Under the pieces are notes generated by a model. It made no database searches and had not been told where the DNA came from. It saw nothing but the letters and a program-made list of their open reading frames with translations. A stretch of 64,000 nucleotides of DNA from JACPYF01 sp964348695 (GTDB taxonomy: Bacteria; Patescibacteriota; Saccharimonadia; Saccharimonadales; Saccharimonadaceae). The translations under genes were made by a program, and so were the position numbers. Where the stretch lies: the NCBI GenBank assembly GCA_964348695.1, contig CAYGDI010000001.1:186001-250000 (forward strand), written 5' to 3'. Shown one piece after another: positions 7,340 to 15,575 of the stretch; within the stretch, counting starts at the first letter, position 1; every line of letters begins with the position of its first letter.

Positions 7340-8309
7340 CCAAAGCCTTGTCGGTTGCTGTTATTAGTTCGTTGACTATTTTGTCATAGTCTTCGAACAC
7401 GCGAAAGCCAGCTGCGTAAGGGTGGCCACCGCCACCAAAATATCCAGCGACGGTCTCGGCAATTTTCGCTTCTGGATTAGCTCGTAATTTACCAGTAATT
7501 TTGCCGTCGGGATAGGTTTTTATAACGACTGCTAGCTTTACACCCTCAACGAGGCGCATTTCATCTATGACGAGAGCCCCTGGATTGTAAGCATCTGAAT
7601 ATTCTTCGATTTCCTCCCATGGGACATGTACGAGTGCTAGTCGGCCGTCCAGATGGTATTGAACCCTTTGTAGTAGCACGCCCTTGTAGGCCAAGATGCT
7701 AGGTGATTTTTTCATAAACTCACGGCGGGCAATCTCTATATTCGAGATCGAGGCCCCAAGACCGACGAGGTCTGTGACGATCTGCAAGCTATCCACTGTC
7801 ACTGCTTCGCTGGTAAGACCCAGACTATCACTCAGTATTGCGAGTAGCATATGTTCGGCTGCCTGCTGGTTGATCTTCCATTTGTTGTCTTTTGCGATGC
7901 GGTAGATTACCTCAGTCGTTGCGACTGCCTGCTGGCTGATGAGTGTGTGTTCAAACGGCAGGTCACTTTCTGTTTTGTGATGATCGATAACGACCACTGG
8001 CTTTTTCTCGAGTTGAGCCTGATTCTCGGGGACCAAAGCTTTGTCTAGCAGTGTCTTGCTAGAAGTGTCTACTATAATGTACAGATCGTCGCTATAGGAA
8101 AATTCGTTGGTAATTCTATCCCAGCCTTTAGCATAACGGAGGTATTTTGGTATATCAACAGGACAATAAAGATGAATTTTTTTTCCAAGATCTCCTAGAA
8201 TTTCCTCCAACGCTAGTGCTGAACCTAAAGAATCGCCATCGGGATTTTCGGCCTGGATAATAGTGATGCTGTTTGCCTGATCTACAAATTGTTTAAACTG
8301 GTCGTGCAT
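7320..8309 (-). CDS. DHH/DHHA1 phosphoesterase (NrnA-like)
   Basis: A 329-residue manganese-dependent phosphoesterase of the NrnA/RecJ-like family, which degrades short oligonucleotides, pAp or cyclic dinucleotides. The DHH domain shows AENPDGDSLGSALAL, the second acidic site IVDTSS and the name motif VVIDHHKTESD. The DHHA1 domain ends with GGGGHPYAAGF. The substrate is uncertain. A role in removing signalling nucleotides is possible given the CD-NTase elsewhere in the window, but that is speculation. TATAAT lies 8 bp before the ATG with no Shine-Dalgarno sequence. It leads the unit that continues into cysS. Confidence 0.88.
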   Translation of the reverse strand: MHDQFKQFVDQANSITIIQAENPDGDSLGSALALEEILGDLGKKIHLYCPVDIPKYLRYAKGWDRITNEFSYSDDLYIIVDTSSKTLLDKALVPENQAQLEKKPVVVIDHHKTESDLPFEHTLISQQAVATTEVIYRIAKDNKWKINQQAAEHMLLAILSDSLGLTSEAVTVDSLQIVTDLVGLGASISNIEIARREFMKKSPSILAYKGVLLQRVQYHLDGRLALVHVPWEEIEEYSDAYNPGALVIDEMRLVEGVKLAVVIKTYPDGKITGKLRANPEAKIAETVAGYFGGGGHPYAAGFRVFEDYDKIVNELITATDKALDEYETV

Positions 8310-8317
8310 TATAGCTC

Positions 8318-8326
8318 ATTATAACA
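8318..8326 (-). promoter_or_regulatory. Extended -10 promoter of the DHH gene (leaderless)
   Basis: TGTTATAAT on the minus strand with 8 bp to the ATG at 8309. The spacing predicts a start of transcription at or beside the start codon. Confidence 0.6.
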
Positions 8327-8339
8327 GAGATTAGATCGA

Positions 8340-8954
8340 CTAATCACCTTGAACGTAGTCGACAACTGTATCTTTTTGATTTTCAGTGATTAATCTTTCC
8401 GTATGCAGAGTTTCAACTAGCGCAGAGATACTCAATCCAGCCTGAATATCATAACCTGCGTGTTGGATCATCTCTAGCCCTCCTTGTTGACGGTCTACGA
8501 GCACGACAAATTTTTCAACCACCAAGCCCGCCTGTTCAACTTGCTCTATGGCTTCAAGTTTCGAGTCTCCTTGGGATATGAGATCATCTAAAAGTACGAC
8601 CCTGTCTCCTGCTTCGAACTCGCCCTCTACGGAATTTTTCGTGCCATGTTCTTTGATGATTTTGCGTGGTTGCAACAGTGGACGATGGGTCGAATAGCCT
8701 ATTGCGCCAGCAAAAGGAGTAGCCGCCTCTGGTATGCCTGCAACAGGTATTGTGCGGTCAATATCTTCGAGCATTTGTGCGTAGGAGTCAACAATCGCTC
8801 GAAAAGCTATCGGATGTGATTGTGCCTTTCGAAGATCCAGATAAAACGGTGACATAGCACCACTTTTTAATTCAAAATCACCAAATTTTAGCAACTGTGC
8901 ATCGTAGATTGCTCGTGCGACTCTTGTTTTGTTGATTGTTGAAATTTCTGTCAC
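8340..8954 (-). CDS. pyrE: Orotate phosphoribosyltransferase
   Basis: Converts orotate and PRPP to orotidine 5'-phosphate. The 204 residues are typical. The PRPP-binding motif is RVVLLDDLISQGDSKLEAI, with both acidic residues, and the flexible catalytic loop region contains KIIKEHGTKNSVEGEF. It sits 8 bp after pyrD on the same strand, so the two consecutive steps are co-expressed. The earlier pyrimidine genes are not in the window, which leaves open whether the pathway is complete or works by taking up dihydroorotate or orotate. Confidence 0.93.
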   Translation of the reverse strand: MTEISTINKTRVARAIYDAQLLKFGDFELKSGAMSPFYLDLRKAQSHPIAFRAIVDSYAQMLEDIDRTIPVAGIPEAATPFAGAIGYSTHRPLLQPRKIIKEHGTKNSVEGEFEAGDRVVLLDDLISQGDSKLEAIEQVEQAGLVVEKFVVLVDRQQGGLEMIQHAGYDIQAGLSISALVETLHTERLITENQKDTVVDYVQGD

Positions 8955-8962
8955 TTTTACTC

Positions 8963-9811
8963 CTAGATTAGTTTTTCAATAGCGCTATGCCCATCTCGTA
9001 CGATCAGGGTTGCGGCTTGCACGCCATCTGCGCCTGCTTTTTGGTACAGTTTTCTGTCGATCTTGGTTTCGATACCACCAACGCCTATTATTTTTATGTG
9101 ATCTGGCAATAGTTTTCGAAATTGTTGTACTTGACCGAGTGCTATAGGCTGCAGCGCTCGTCCGCCAAAACCTGCAAGTTTGGTTGTGTGTGAGCTACGA
9201 ATTGCACCCATGGAGCTGTTGGGGAAAGTGTTTGATGTAACGATAGCACTTACAGGAAGCTTCGCCACAGTTCGAGCAACTCTCGCAAGCTCTTCGGGGT
9301 TTGAATAAGGCGAAAGTTTCAGGAGTAATGGGGCGGTTGTCACCTGGTGAACTGCTTTGACTATCTGCTCAATCATTTTTGGGTCGAAACTAAAAATTGG
9401 TTTTTGTGAACCTTTGATACTAATATTTGGACAACCAAGATTGAGCTCTAGTAGGTCAACTCCGGTTGTGTTTGCTAGTTCGGCTAGTTGCGTATATTCA
9501 TCTGCGCTGAACCCAGCAACTGAAAGCACAAATTTCTTGTTGTGAGTATGGACGATGTTCGCAAGTTCTGGCAAATGTTCTTTGTAGTACTGATAACCGT
9601 TATTGGGCATACCAAAAGAATTGATAGAGTAGCTGTCATTTGTCAGCCATCGTAGCCCAGCGTTTGCTTTTCTGGGCAACAAGGTGACAGAGCCGACCAG
9701 AACAGCACCGATAGATGTGCGAGATAAAGCTTCGACATCACTCTTATTTTTTGCGATACTGCAGGCAGCGTTCATAACGGCTGGTTCAACCGCGACGCCG
9801 CCTATTTTCAC
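8963..9811 (-). CDS. pyrD: Dihydroorotate dehydrogenase, class 1
   Basis: An FMN enzyme that oxidises dihydroorotate to orotate. The 282-residue TIM-barrel protein has the catalytic cysteine in ELNLGCPN, the position of the class 1 active-site Cys (NxSCPN), so it is a soluble class 1 enzyme and not the membrane class 2 form. FMN-binding segments are seen in LLLKLSP, AIVTSNT and IIGVGGIE. The substrate-binding Asn motif is SFGMPNNGYQYY. It overlaps recR by 4 bp and precedes pyrE. Confidence 0.9.
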   Translation of the reverse strand: MKIGGVAVEPAVMNAACSIAKNKSDVEALSRTSIGAVLVGSVTLLPRKANAGLRWLTNDSYSINSFGMPNNGYQYYKEHLPELANIVHTHNKKFVLSVAGFSADEYTQLAELANTTGVDLLELNLGCPNISIKGSQKPIFSFDPKMIEQIVKAVHQVTTAPLLLKLSPYSNPEELARVARTVAKLPVSAIVTSNTFPNSSMGAIRSSHTTKLAGFGGRALQPIALGQVQQFRKLLPDHIKIIGVGGIETKIDRKLYQKAGADGVQAATLIVRDGHSAIEKLI

Positions 9812-10419
9812 AAGATCTTCCTACCTTCAAGTGCATGCGAGAGTGTCATTTGGTCTGCATATTCTAGGTCGACGCCTGCAGGTATGCCTCGTGCAAGACG
9901 ACTCAGGCGTACAGTGAGTTTTGCTTCTTCGATTTGTTTTTTGACATAAAGGGCTGTCGACTCCCCTTCAACCGATGCGTTTGTAGCCAAAATAACTTCT
10001 TCGACATTGTCTTCACGCAATCGCTCTAAAAGCTCTGTGATATGTAGCTGCTCTGGCGTGATGCCGTCTAGCGGTGAGAGTGCGCCACCTAATACGTGGT
10101 ATGTCCCCTGGTAGTTGCCTGTGCGCTCGAGCGCTGCTATATCAAAAGGTTCTTCGACAATTGCGACCAACTTTTTGTTGCGCAATGTGTCGCTATAGAG
10201 TCGTGAAATTTCTTCGTCGGCATCTATGAGTGCGAATGTCTTTGGACATAGTTTGATACGAGACCGAACTTCTTCTATTGCTTTGCTCAGATTGTGCCGT
10301 GTTTTGTCGTCAGTCTTGAACAAAAAATAGGCGTAGCGCTCGGCAGTGCGAGCGCCAACCCCTGGCAAACTACCAAGTTCTTCTATCAATATATCTAAAG
10401 CCGGAGGCAGTATAGAGCC
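9808..10419 (-). CDS. recR: Recombination protein RecR without zinc-finger cysteines
   Basis: RecR works with RecO and RecF to load RecA on gapped DNA. The helix-hairpin-helix region reads ELGSLPGVGARTAERYAYFL, and the Toprim domain follows with VAIVEEPFDIAALERTGNYQG and DGITPE. The Cys4 zinc finger that normally lies between them is degenerate: KLCPKTFALIDADEEISRL keeps one Cys, the only Cys in the protein. The frame is open up to a GTG at 10452, inside ybaB. A GTG at 10419, 7 nt after the ybaB stop and just before the usual PPAL start region, is preferred. Confidence 0.88.
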   Translation of the reverse strand, partial: GSILPPALDILIEELGSLPGVGARTAERYAYFLFKTDDKTRHNLSKAIEEVRSRIKLCPKTFALIDADEEISRLYSDTLRNKKLVAIVEEPFDIAALERTGNYQGTYHVLGGALSPLDGITPEQLHITELLERLREDNVEEVILATNASVEGESTALYVKKQIEEAKLTVRLSRLARGIPAGVDLEYADQMTLSHALEGRKIL

Positions 10420-10426
10420 CACAGTG

Positions 10427-10714
10427 TTATAGTCCCAAGTTGCCCAATCCACCCATGAGTGGTTTCATTTTTTCTGCGGCTAGCTCCTGAGCTGCTTGCA
10501 TTGCTTCGCGGACTGCGTCTTTGATCCAGCCCTCTAGTTCTTTCATGTCGTCAATATCAATCAACTCTGGATCGATTTTGACATCAACAATCTTGAGCTC
10601 GCCGTTGACTTGTACAGTCACGGCTCCATCACCTGCCTCTACTTCGACTAGTTCTTTTTTGAGTTCGCTTTGGGCTTTTTTAAGCTTTGCGACCATTTTC
10701 ATTTGATCCATCAT
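10427..10714 (-). CDS. ybaB: YbaB/EbfC nucleoid-associated protein
   Basis: A 95-residue DNA-binding protein that coats the nucleoid as a dimer. It has the family's N-terminal helix (MKMVAKLKKAQSELKKELVEVEAG), the beta region VTVQVNGELKIVDVKIDPEL, and a C-terminal helix ending in a Gly-rich tail. GAGGAGG precedes the ATG by 9 nt. The ybaB-recR pair is conserved in bacteria. The usual third partner dnaX is about 5 kb upstream on the same strand. Confidence 0.93.
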   Translation of the reverse strand: MMDQMKMVAKLKKAQSELKKELVEVEAGDGAVTVQVNGELKIVDVKIDPELIDIDDMKELEGWIKDAVREAMQAAQELAAEKMKPLMGGLGNLGL

Positions 10715-10754
10715 AATAGTAATCCTCCTCTGTAAGTATTGAGTTAATTATACC

Positions 10755-12206
10755 TTATTTTTGGTATACGTAAAACCGTACGGAGCTAGATTGGTACGGA
10801 TCAACTACTAGTTTTTCTAAGATACCGTACTGTATCTGAGGTAGTTGAACAGTTGATATAGCGGTATCATGTTGGCTCACTTCGCTACTATCATCTGTAA
10901 CTGTTATGCCAGGATAATCTCGGCGCAGTAACCCATAGAATTCTTTGTCTGGTGTGCTTGTGACGAGAGCGGCACGAGGGTATTTGTCCAAAGTCTCTCG
11001 TGCTAATTGTAGGTCGTGACTATGAATCTGCGACAATGCAGGGCTATATCGATAAGCATCTAGATAAAAGGTCAGGTTGCCTATCATGATACCAGCGAGC
11101 AAAATGACCATAGGAACGAGTGCGGTGACTCTAGCGTATGGGTTGTGCGGGAAGAGTTTGTACCATTCATCTAACAGTGTTTCTATCCCCAGCCCCATGA
11201 GTAGTACTAGAGGTATGCTCAAAATGATCAAAAAATCGGGATTGAGAAGGCTTGGCAAAGCGACAACAGGTAGTGTCATGATGAGCATATAGCTACGCGC
11301 GCTATGGTGGTCGCGTATTAGGTTGAGCAAACCAAAGACAATGAGGACGAAACTAGCTGCACTAAAGATTGGAGCAAGCCCGATTTCTGTTAGTTGTGGC
11401 TTCCAAAACATAAAGTATGCTTTGAAAATCTCTTTAATGTTGTGTCGGATTAACTCAAAAGTCACTGCTGTCTGCGGCCAGCCCGCTAGAGTAGCTAATA
11501 TGAACGGGTGTTTCACTATAGCAAAGATGAGAGGTGTCAGAATAATACCAGCTACGGCAATACATACGGCTAAATGAGCTTTGGGGATAGTGGTGACTAC
11601 ATATCTCAGGTGAGGGTGCAAGATACTCGCAGCAAGCATACATATAACAACGTACAGACTGAGTGGCGTGTATAGACTCAGGGCAAGGCTGGCGCTTAGC
11701 AGTACGCTCCAGACGAGTGATTTGTTATTTGCAGTAAATTTGAGCGCAAATAACAAGACAAAGATGAGCCAAAAGACCATCATGATCAGAGGCACTCCCT
11801 CTTGTGAAGTGTAGAGGAACTGTCGCAATGCTACGAAGATACAGATAGTAAAAATTGCCACAGAGTCACGTAGTAGCCAACGTCTCAGTAGCCACAAAAG
11901 ACCGATCGCACTCAGTGCGCCTATTATGATCGAAGGTAATTTGATGCCTAGATTTGTGATACCAAAAAAATGCAGACTGGCTTTTTGTAGTAGATGGTAT
12001 GGGAGGTCAATGACGTTTTTTGTAGATGGATCAGTGAGTGAAATGGTTGCACTTGCGACAGCGCTTTGTTTTTCGGCACTAGTCAGCTGCCCAGGTATTT
12101 CGAAGCCAACCAATAGTGCACCGATCAAAACCACAATGAATAATGCATACCCAATAATATATCGGTAGCGGTATAATAGTATTTCGCTGAGAATATTTCT
12201 TTTCAT
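10755..12206 (-). CDS. Membrane glycosyltransferase-like protein (GT39/ArnT-like)
   Basis: A 483-residue polytopic membrane protein with about 10-12 hydrophobic helices and a soluble C-terminal domain of about 90 residues. The early segment STKNVIDLPYHLLQKASLHFFG followed by GIKLPSIIIGALSAIGLLWLL resembles the PPLYY...RLPSALFG pattern of PMT/ArnT-type transferases that use polyprenyl-phosphate sugars. The canonical double-acid motif of the first loop is not clear, so the activity is uncertain. The frame opens at a GTG (12230) inside the promoter, but TATAAT followed by AGAGG and an ATG at 12206 gives a better start. Confidence 0.6.
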   Translation of the reverse strand: MKRNILSEILLYRYRYIIGYALFIVVLIGALLVGFEIPGQLTSAEKQSAVASATISLTDPSTKNVIDLPYHLLQKASLHFFGITNLGIKLPSIIIGALSAIGLLWLLRRWLLRDSVAIFTICIFVALRQFLYTSQEGVPLIMMVFWLIFVLLFALKFTANNKSLVWSVLLSASLALSLYTPLSLYVVICMLAASILHPHLRYVVTTIPKAHLAVCIAVAGIILTPLIFAIVKHPFILATLAGWPQTAVTFELIRHNIKEIFKAYFMFWKPQLTEIGLAPIFSAASFVLIVFGLLNLIRDHHSARSYMLIMTLPVVALPSLLNPDFLIILSIPLVLLMGLGIETLLDEWYKLFPHNPYARVTALVPMVILLAGIMIGNLTFYLDAYRYSPALSQIHSHDLQLARETLDKYPRAALVTSTPDKEFYGLLRRDYPGITVTDDSSEVSQHDTAISTVQLPQIQYGILEKLVVDPYQSSSVRFYVYQK

Positions 12207-12269
12207 TAAACCTCTACCATTATACCGCACAGGTACTATATCTGCATGTCAAAAGTGCTACCAGGTATA

Positions 12270-13784
12270 TTATTGCTTGAGTTTGTCGAAGTTGTCTCTG
12301 GCATAGCAGATGCCTTCTTCGACAGTTGTAAACTCGCCATTGATTTGGGCTTCGTAGATTGCCTTTAGCATCATGCCTAAACCAGGGCCTTCTTGGAGAC
12401 CAAGCTCGAGTGCGAGCAGGTCTCTGCCAAATACCAATTTTGCTGGAGGTTGCTTGTCTACTTCGAGCTCCATTGCTCTGGCATATATATCGTACGATGC
12501 AGTTTTTTCCTGGAATGTATCACCACGACCATTTGAGTCGCTACGACAGACCAGGTCCCACAGACGTATACTGGCTGGCTGCAGGCGCAGAGCAAGTTTG
12601 CGGATCTGTTTTTCATTTGGTTCAGGGTTGCCAACATGAAACATGTGATTCTTGACGATCGGTATGACTTTTTGGACGATATCTTTTTTGATGTTCAGAG
12701 TTGCCATCAACGTTCGGGCTGGCTCTTCTCCAGCAATGTCATGTCCATATGCAGTGATACGCATTACATCATTTTTCAATCGTCTTTCTGTGGTTGTCGC
12801 TTTGCCCAAATCGTGACAAAGTGCACCTAGTAGCACTGTCAATACATCGTCTCCTTCTAGCTGTTCCATACGAACGATTTTTGCTGCTGCATCAACAACT
12901 AGCATTGTATGATTCCAGACATTACCTTCCGGGTGCCACTCAGCCTCTTGTTCGATTTGCTCCAGGATATCTAGTTCGGGGTGTAGCGTACTGAGAATAC
13001 CAATCTCTTTTGCTAGTTGCAGACCTATGCTTGGCTTTTCGGCTTTTGTGAGTAGTTTTATCCACTCCTCTCCGATTCGTTCTTTGGAAAGTTCCTGCAG
13101 ATCAAGCGTGCGACATAGTTCAGCGGTTTCCTCTTCCATAGTCATATCAAATCTTGCTGCAAACTGCATGCCTCGCAATACTCGCAGCGGATCGTCGGCG
13201 AACAACTCTGGATCGGTTGCACGCAAGACCTTATTTTTGATGTCACCCATCGCCCCGTACCAGTCATGTAGTTCACCTGTAATAGGATCAAGCGCCAGTG
13301 TGTTCATAGTAAAATCACGACGTCGCGCGGCCTCCTCGATAGACATATGCGGGTCGCCTGTGACCTGGAAACCTTTGTGCCCTTTGTCTACTTTTGAGTC
13401 ACGACGAGGTATCGAAAAATCAATCACATTGCCAGTGTGTGGGTTGGTTAGTTTTGCAATACCAAAACTCTGTCCAACGAGATCAATTTTTCCATATTGC
13501 TCGAGCAACTGCTCCATAGTTTCAAACGCCAGCCCGTAGACTTCAATGTCGATATCTTTTGATGCTGTATCTGTGTCGTGCGTAGCATCGATAACAAGAT
13601 CTCTGGCAAAGCCGCCGACAACTAGTGCTTGTCCGCCAGCTTCCGCGATTGCAGTTGCGCAGGTATGAGCAAGTACTAGATCGGCAGATGTGCTAGGATC
13701 TTGTTCGGTATCGGCCAAAGACAAAAAATCAGCAAACTGTAGATGCTGAGCTGTGTTGTGTATATCTGGGTTATATTCTGACAT
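12270..13784 (-). CDS. cca: tRNA nucleotidyltransferase / poly(A) polymerase family protein with HD domain
   Basis: A 504-residue class II nucleotidyltransferase. The head motif is ALVVGGFARDLVI, followed by the catalytic DIDIEVYGL (DxD). The RRDFTMNTLALDP motif and the neck motif FADDPLRVLRGMQFAARF follow, as in CCA-adding enzymes. The C-terminal half has an HD-type phosphohydrolase region (NHTMLVVDAAA, LCHDLGKATTT). The tRNAs in the window all encode CCA, so the enzyme may mainly repair ends. A poly(A) polymerase role cannot be excluded. TATAAT lies 12 bp before the ATG and there is no Shine-Dalgarno sequence. Confidence 0.85.
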   Translation of the reverse strand: MSEYNPDIHNTAQHLQFADFLSLADTEQDPSTSADLVLAHTCATAIAEAGGQALVVGGFARDLVIDATHDTDTASKDIDIEVYGLAFETMEQLLEQYGKIDLVGQSFGIAKLTNPHTGNVIDFSIPRRDSKVDKGHKGFQVTGDPHMSIEEAARRRDFTMNTLALDPITGELHDWYGAMGDIKNKVLRATDPELFADDPLRVLRGMQFAARFDMTMEEETAELCRTLDLQELSKERIGEEWIKLLTKAEKPSIGLQLAKEIGILSTLHPELDILEQIEQEAEWHPEGNVWNHTMLVVDAAAKIVRMEQLEGDDVLTVLLGALCHDLGKATTTERRLKNDVMRITAYGHDIAGEEPARTLMATLNIKKDIVQKVIPIVKNHMFHVGNPEPNEKQIRKLALRLQPASIRLWDLVCRSDSNGRGDTFQEKTASYDIYARAMELEVDKQPPAKLVFGRDLLALELGLQEGPGLGMMLKAIYEAQINGEFTTVEEGICYARDNFDKLKQ

Positions 13785-13796
13785 ATGTATAAAGTT

Positions 13797-13802
13797 ATTA
13801 TA
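13797..13802 (-). promoter_or_regulatory. -10 box of the cca-like gene
   Basis: TATAAT on the minus strand, 12 bp before the ATG at 13784, giving a leader of only about 5 nt. The same bases form part of the T-tract of the terminator just upstream. Confidence 0.5.
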
Positions 13803-13812
13803 AAAAAGTGTA

Positions 13813-13844
13813 GGTACTAGAGGGCGCTGCGGCCCTCTAGTACC
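13813..13844 (-). terminator. 13-bp perfect hairpin terminator
   Basis: GGTACTAGAGGGC and its exact complement flank a 6-nt loop. On the minus strand it lies 5 bp after the stop of the 13850-14155 gene and is followed, after TACAC, by six T residues, so it ends that transcript. Confidence 0.75.
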
Positions 13845-13849
13845 CTGCG

Positions 13850-14155
13850 TTACCGATGCTGATCCTCGAGTACTTGGCGTGTGACTTCTCGTCCGAAGAG
13901 TCTTATCATCAGCGCAGCGAATATGACTGCTGGAATTAGCATCACAGTCATGACCATCAGCGGATCTTTGGCGCTAACCATTGTGTAGGCCAGCAAAAAT
14001 GCCGCAACGAATGCGTAGAGAGAAAACAGCCAGGCTTTTGCCGGTGTGAACTCGAACTTTTGCTTGTTGCGCATTGATCGCCAGACGACAAACAATGGTG
14101 CTGCGTAGTAGAGCGACAGTAACGAATACGTCGCCCACGTCGGTATTGTGTGCAT
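13850..14155 (-). CDS. Small membrane protein, unknown
   Basis: A 101-residue protein with three predicted hydrophobic segments: about residues 8-25 (TYSLLSLYYAAPLFVVW), 40-61 (AWLFSLYAFVAAFLLAYTMV) and 68-88 (VMTVMLIPAVIFAALMI), with basic residues in the first loop and at the C-terminus. I do not recognise a family. It is followed by a strong terminator and preceded by dnaB on the same strand. AAAGGG abuts the ATG, so the ribosome-binding site is poor or the start is imprecise. Confidence 0.6.
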   Translation of the reverse strand: MHTIPTWATYSLLSLYYAAPLFVVWRSMRNKQKFEFTPAKAWLFSLYAFVAAFLLAYTMVSAKDPLMVMTVMLIPAVIFAALMIRLFGREVTRQVLEDQHR

Positions 14156-14219
14156 CCCTTTCTCACTTTCGATTGTTGATTAGGATTATTACTACAATAC
14201 AATATTTATATGAGATATG

Positions 14220-15575
14220 TCAAGCGTCTTTAGCCTTGCGATCAAGAGACATAAACCGTAGTCTCTCTGGGTGGAAGTACAGCTGCAGCTTGCCAGTCGG
14301 TCCGTTACGGTGTTTTGCGATGATCAGGTCGGTAATATGCTGGTTGTCGGTGTCAGGATTGTAATAATCTTCTCGGTACAAAAACATCACGAGATCGGCA
14401 TCTTGCTCGATAGATCCAGACTCACGTAGGTCGGCTAGTTGTGGGATCTGAGGGTGTCGCGATTCAACTGAACGGCTTAGCTGCGACAGTGCGATTACCG
14501 GTACATCGAGCTCACGAGCGATGAGTTTGAGCCCACGTGATATTTCACTAACCTCTTGTACTCGGTTGTCGCTGTTGTTGCGCCCACTACCCTGCATGAG
14601 CTGGAGGTAGTCAACGATGATCAACCCTAGCGGGTGGTTGTGAGCTTCTCGCCGCGCTTTTGTGCGCATCTCTAACACACTTAGCCCAGGGGTATCGTCA
14701 ATAAAGATCGGCGCCTCGGCCATTTCGCCCATAGCGTCTGATAATTTAGAAAAATCATTGTCGCTCAAATTTCCAGTACGTATTTTGAAAGCATCTACCC
14801 CACTCGCATCTGCTAACATACGATCTACCAACTGGTCTTTGCTCATCTCGAGGCTAAAGAACAGTACGGCTTTCTTTTGTTGAGATGCTATATTGTATGC
14901 CAGATTTGATACAAAGGTTGATTTTCCCATAGCTGGACGAGCCGCGAGAATCAGCAGGTCAGATTTTTGTAGGCCTGCAGTTTTGTTATCAAGGTCTTTG
15001 TAGCCTGTTGGCACACCGCGTAGACTACCTTTGTTTCGGTGTAGCTCTTCGATACGGTCGAAGCTTTCGTTGAGGATTGACTCTAAGCTGACAAGATCTT
15101 GTTTTAGGCTGGCATCTGAGACTGAGAAAAGATCAGCCTCTGCCTGACCGAGCAGTTCGGCTATTGATTTGTCTTCGTCGTAGCCTAGTTCGGCTATTTC
15201 ACTACTTGCTTTTATGAGACGACGACGCACTGCTTTGCTGCGGACGAGTTCTGCATAGGCAGTAGCGTGAGCCGATGTTGGTACGTAGTTTGTGAGCTCT
15301 GTTAGGTAGCTCGCTCCGCCTACAGTATCTAATAATTTCTTGCCTTTTAGCTCGTCGCTCAGTGTCAAAAGGTCCACGGGTTTGTGTTTTTCGTAGAGGC
15401 GCATGATCGCCGCAAACACCGCTTCGTGACGTGAGTCATAAAAATCAGCGGGTTTTACTTTGTCACTAATATCAGCTAGCACATTGTCATCAATCAAAAC
15501 CGCACCGAGCAAACTCTTTTCGGCGTCTATGCTTTGTGGTGGAATCTTTCCCTCTTGTTTAGGCTTGGCTGACAT
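14220..15575 (-). CDS. dnaB: Replicative DNA helicase DnaB
   Basis: The ring helicase that unwinds DNA ahead of the replisome. The 451-residue protein has the N-terminal primase-interacting domain (starting PPQSIDAEKSLLGAVLID), a linker, and a RecA-like C-terminal ATPase. Walker A is ARPAMGKSTF, Walker B is LGLIIVDYLQLM, and the conserved VIALSQLSRSVE and DLRESGSIEQDADLVMFLYR segments follow. No intein is present. The start overlaps dnaX by 17 bp, so the loader and helicase genes are coupled. Confidence 0.96.
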   Translation of the reverse strand: MSAKPKQEGKIPPQSIDAEKSLLGAVLIDDNVLADISDKVKPADFYDSRHEAVFAAIMRLYEKHKPVDLLTLSDELKGKKLLDTVGGASYLTELTNYVPTSAHATAYAELVRSKAVRRRLIKASSEIAELGYDEDKSIAELLGQAEADLFSVSDASLKQDLVSLESILNESFDRIEELHRNKGSLRGVPTGYKDLDNKTAGLQKSDLLILAARPAMGKSTFVSNLAYNIASQQKKAVLFFSLEMSKDQLVDRMLADASGVDAFKIRTGNLSDNDFSKLSDAMGEMAEAPIFIDDTPGLSVLEMRTKARREAHNHPLGLIIVDYLQLMQGSGRNNSDNRVQEVSEISRGLKLIARELDVPVIALSQLSRSVESRHPQIPQLADLRESGSIEQDADLVMFLYREDYYNPDTDNQHITDLIIAKHRNGPTGKLQLYFHPERLRFMSLDRKAKDA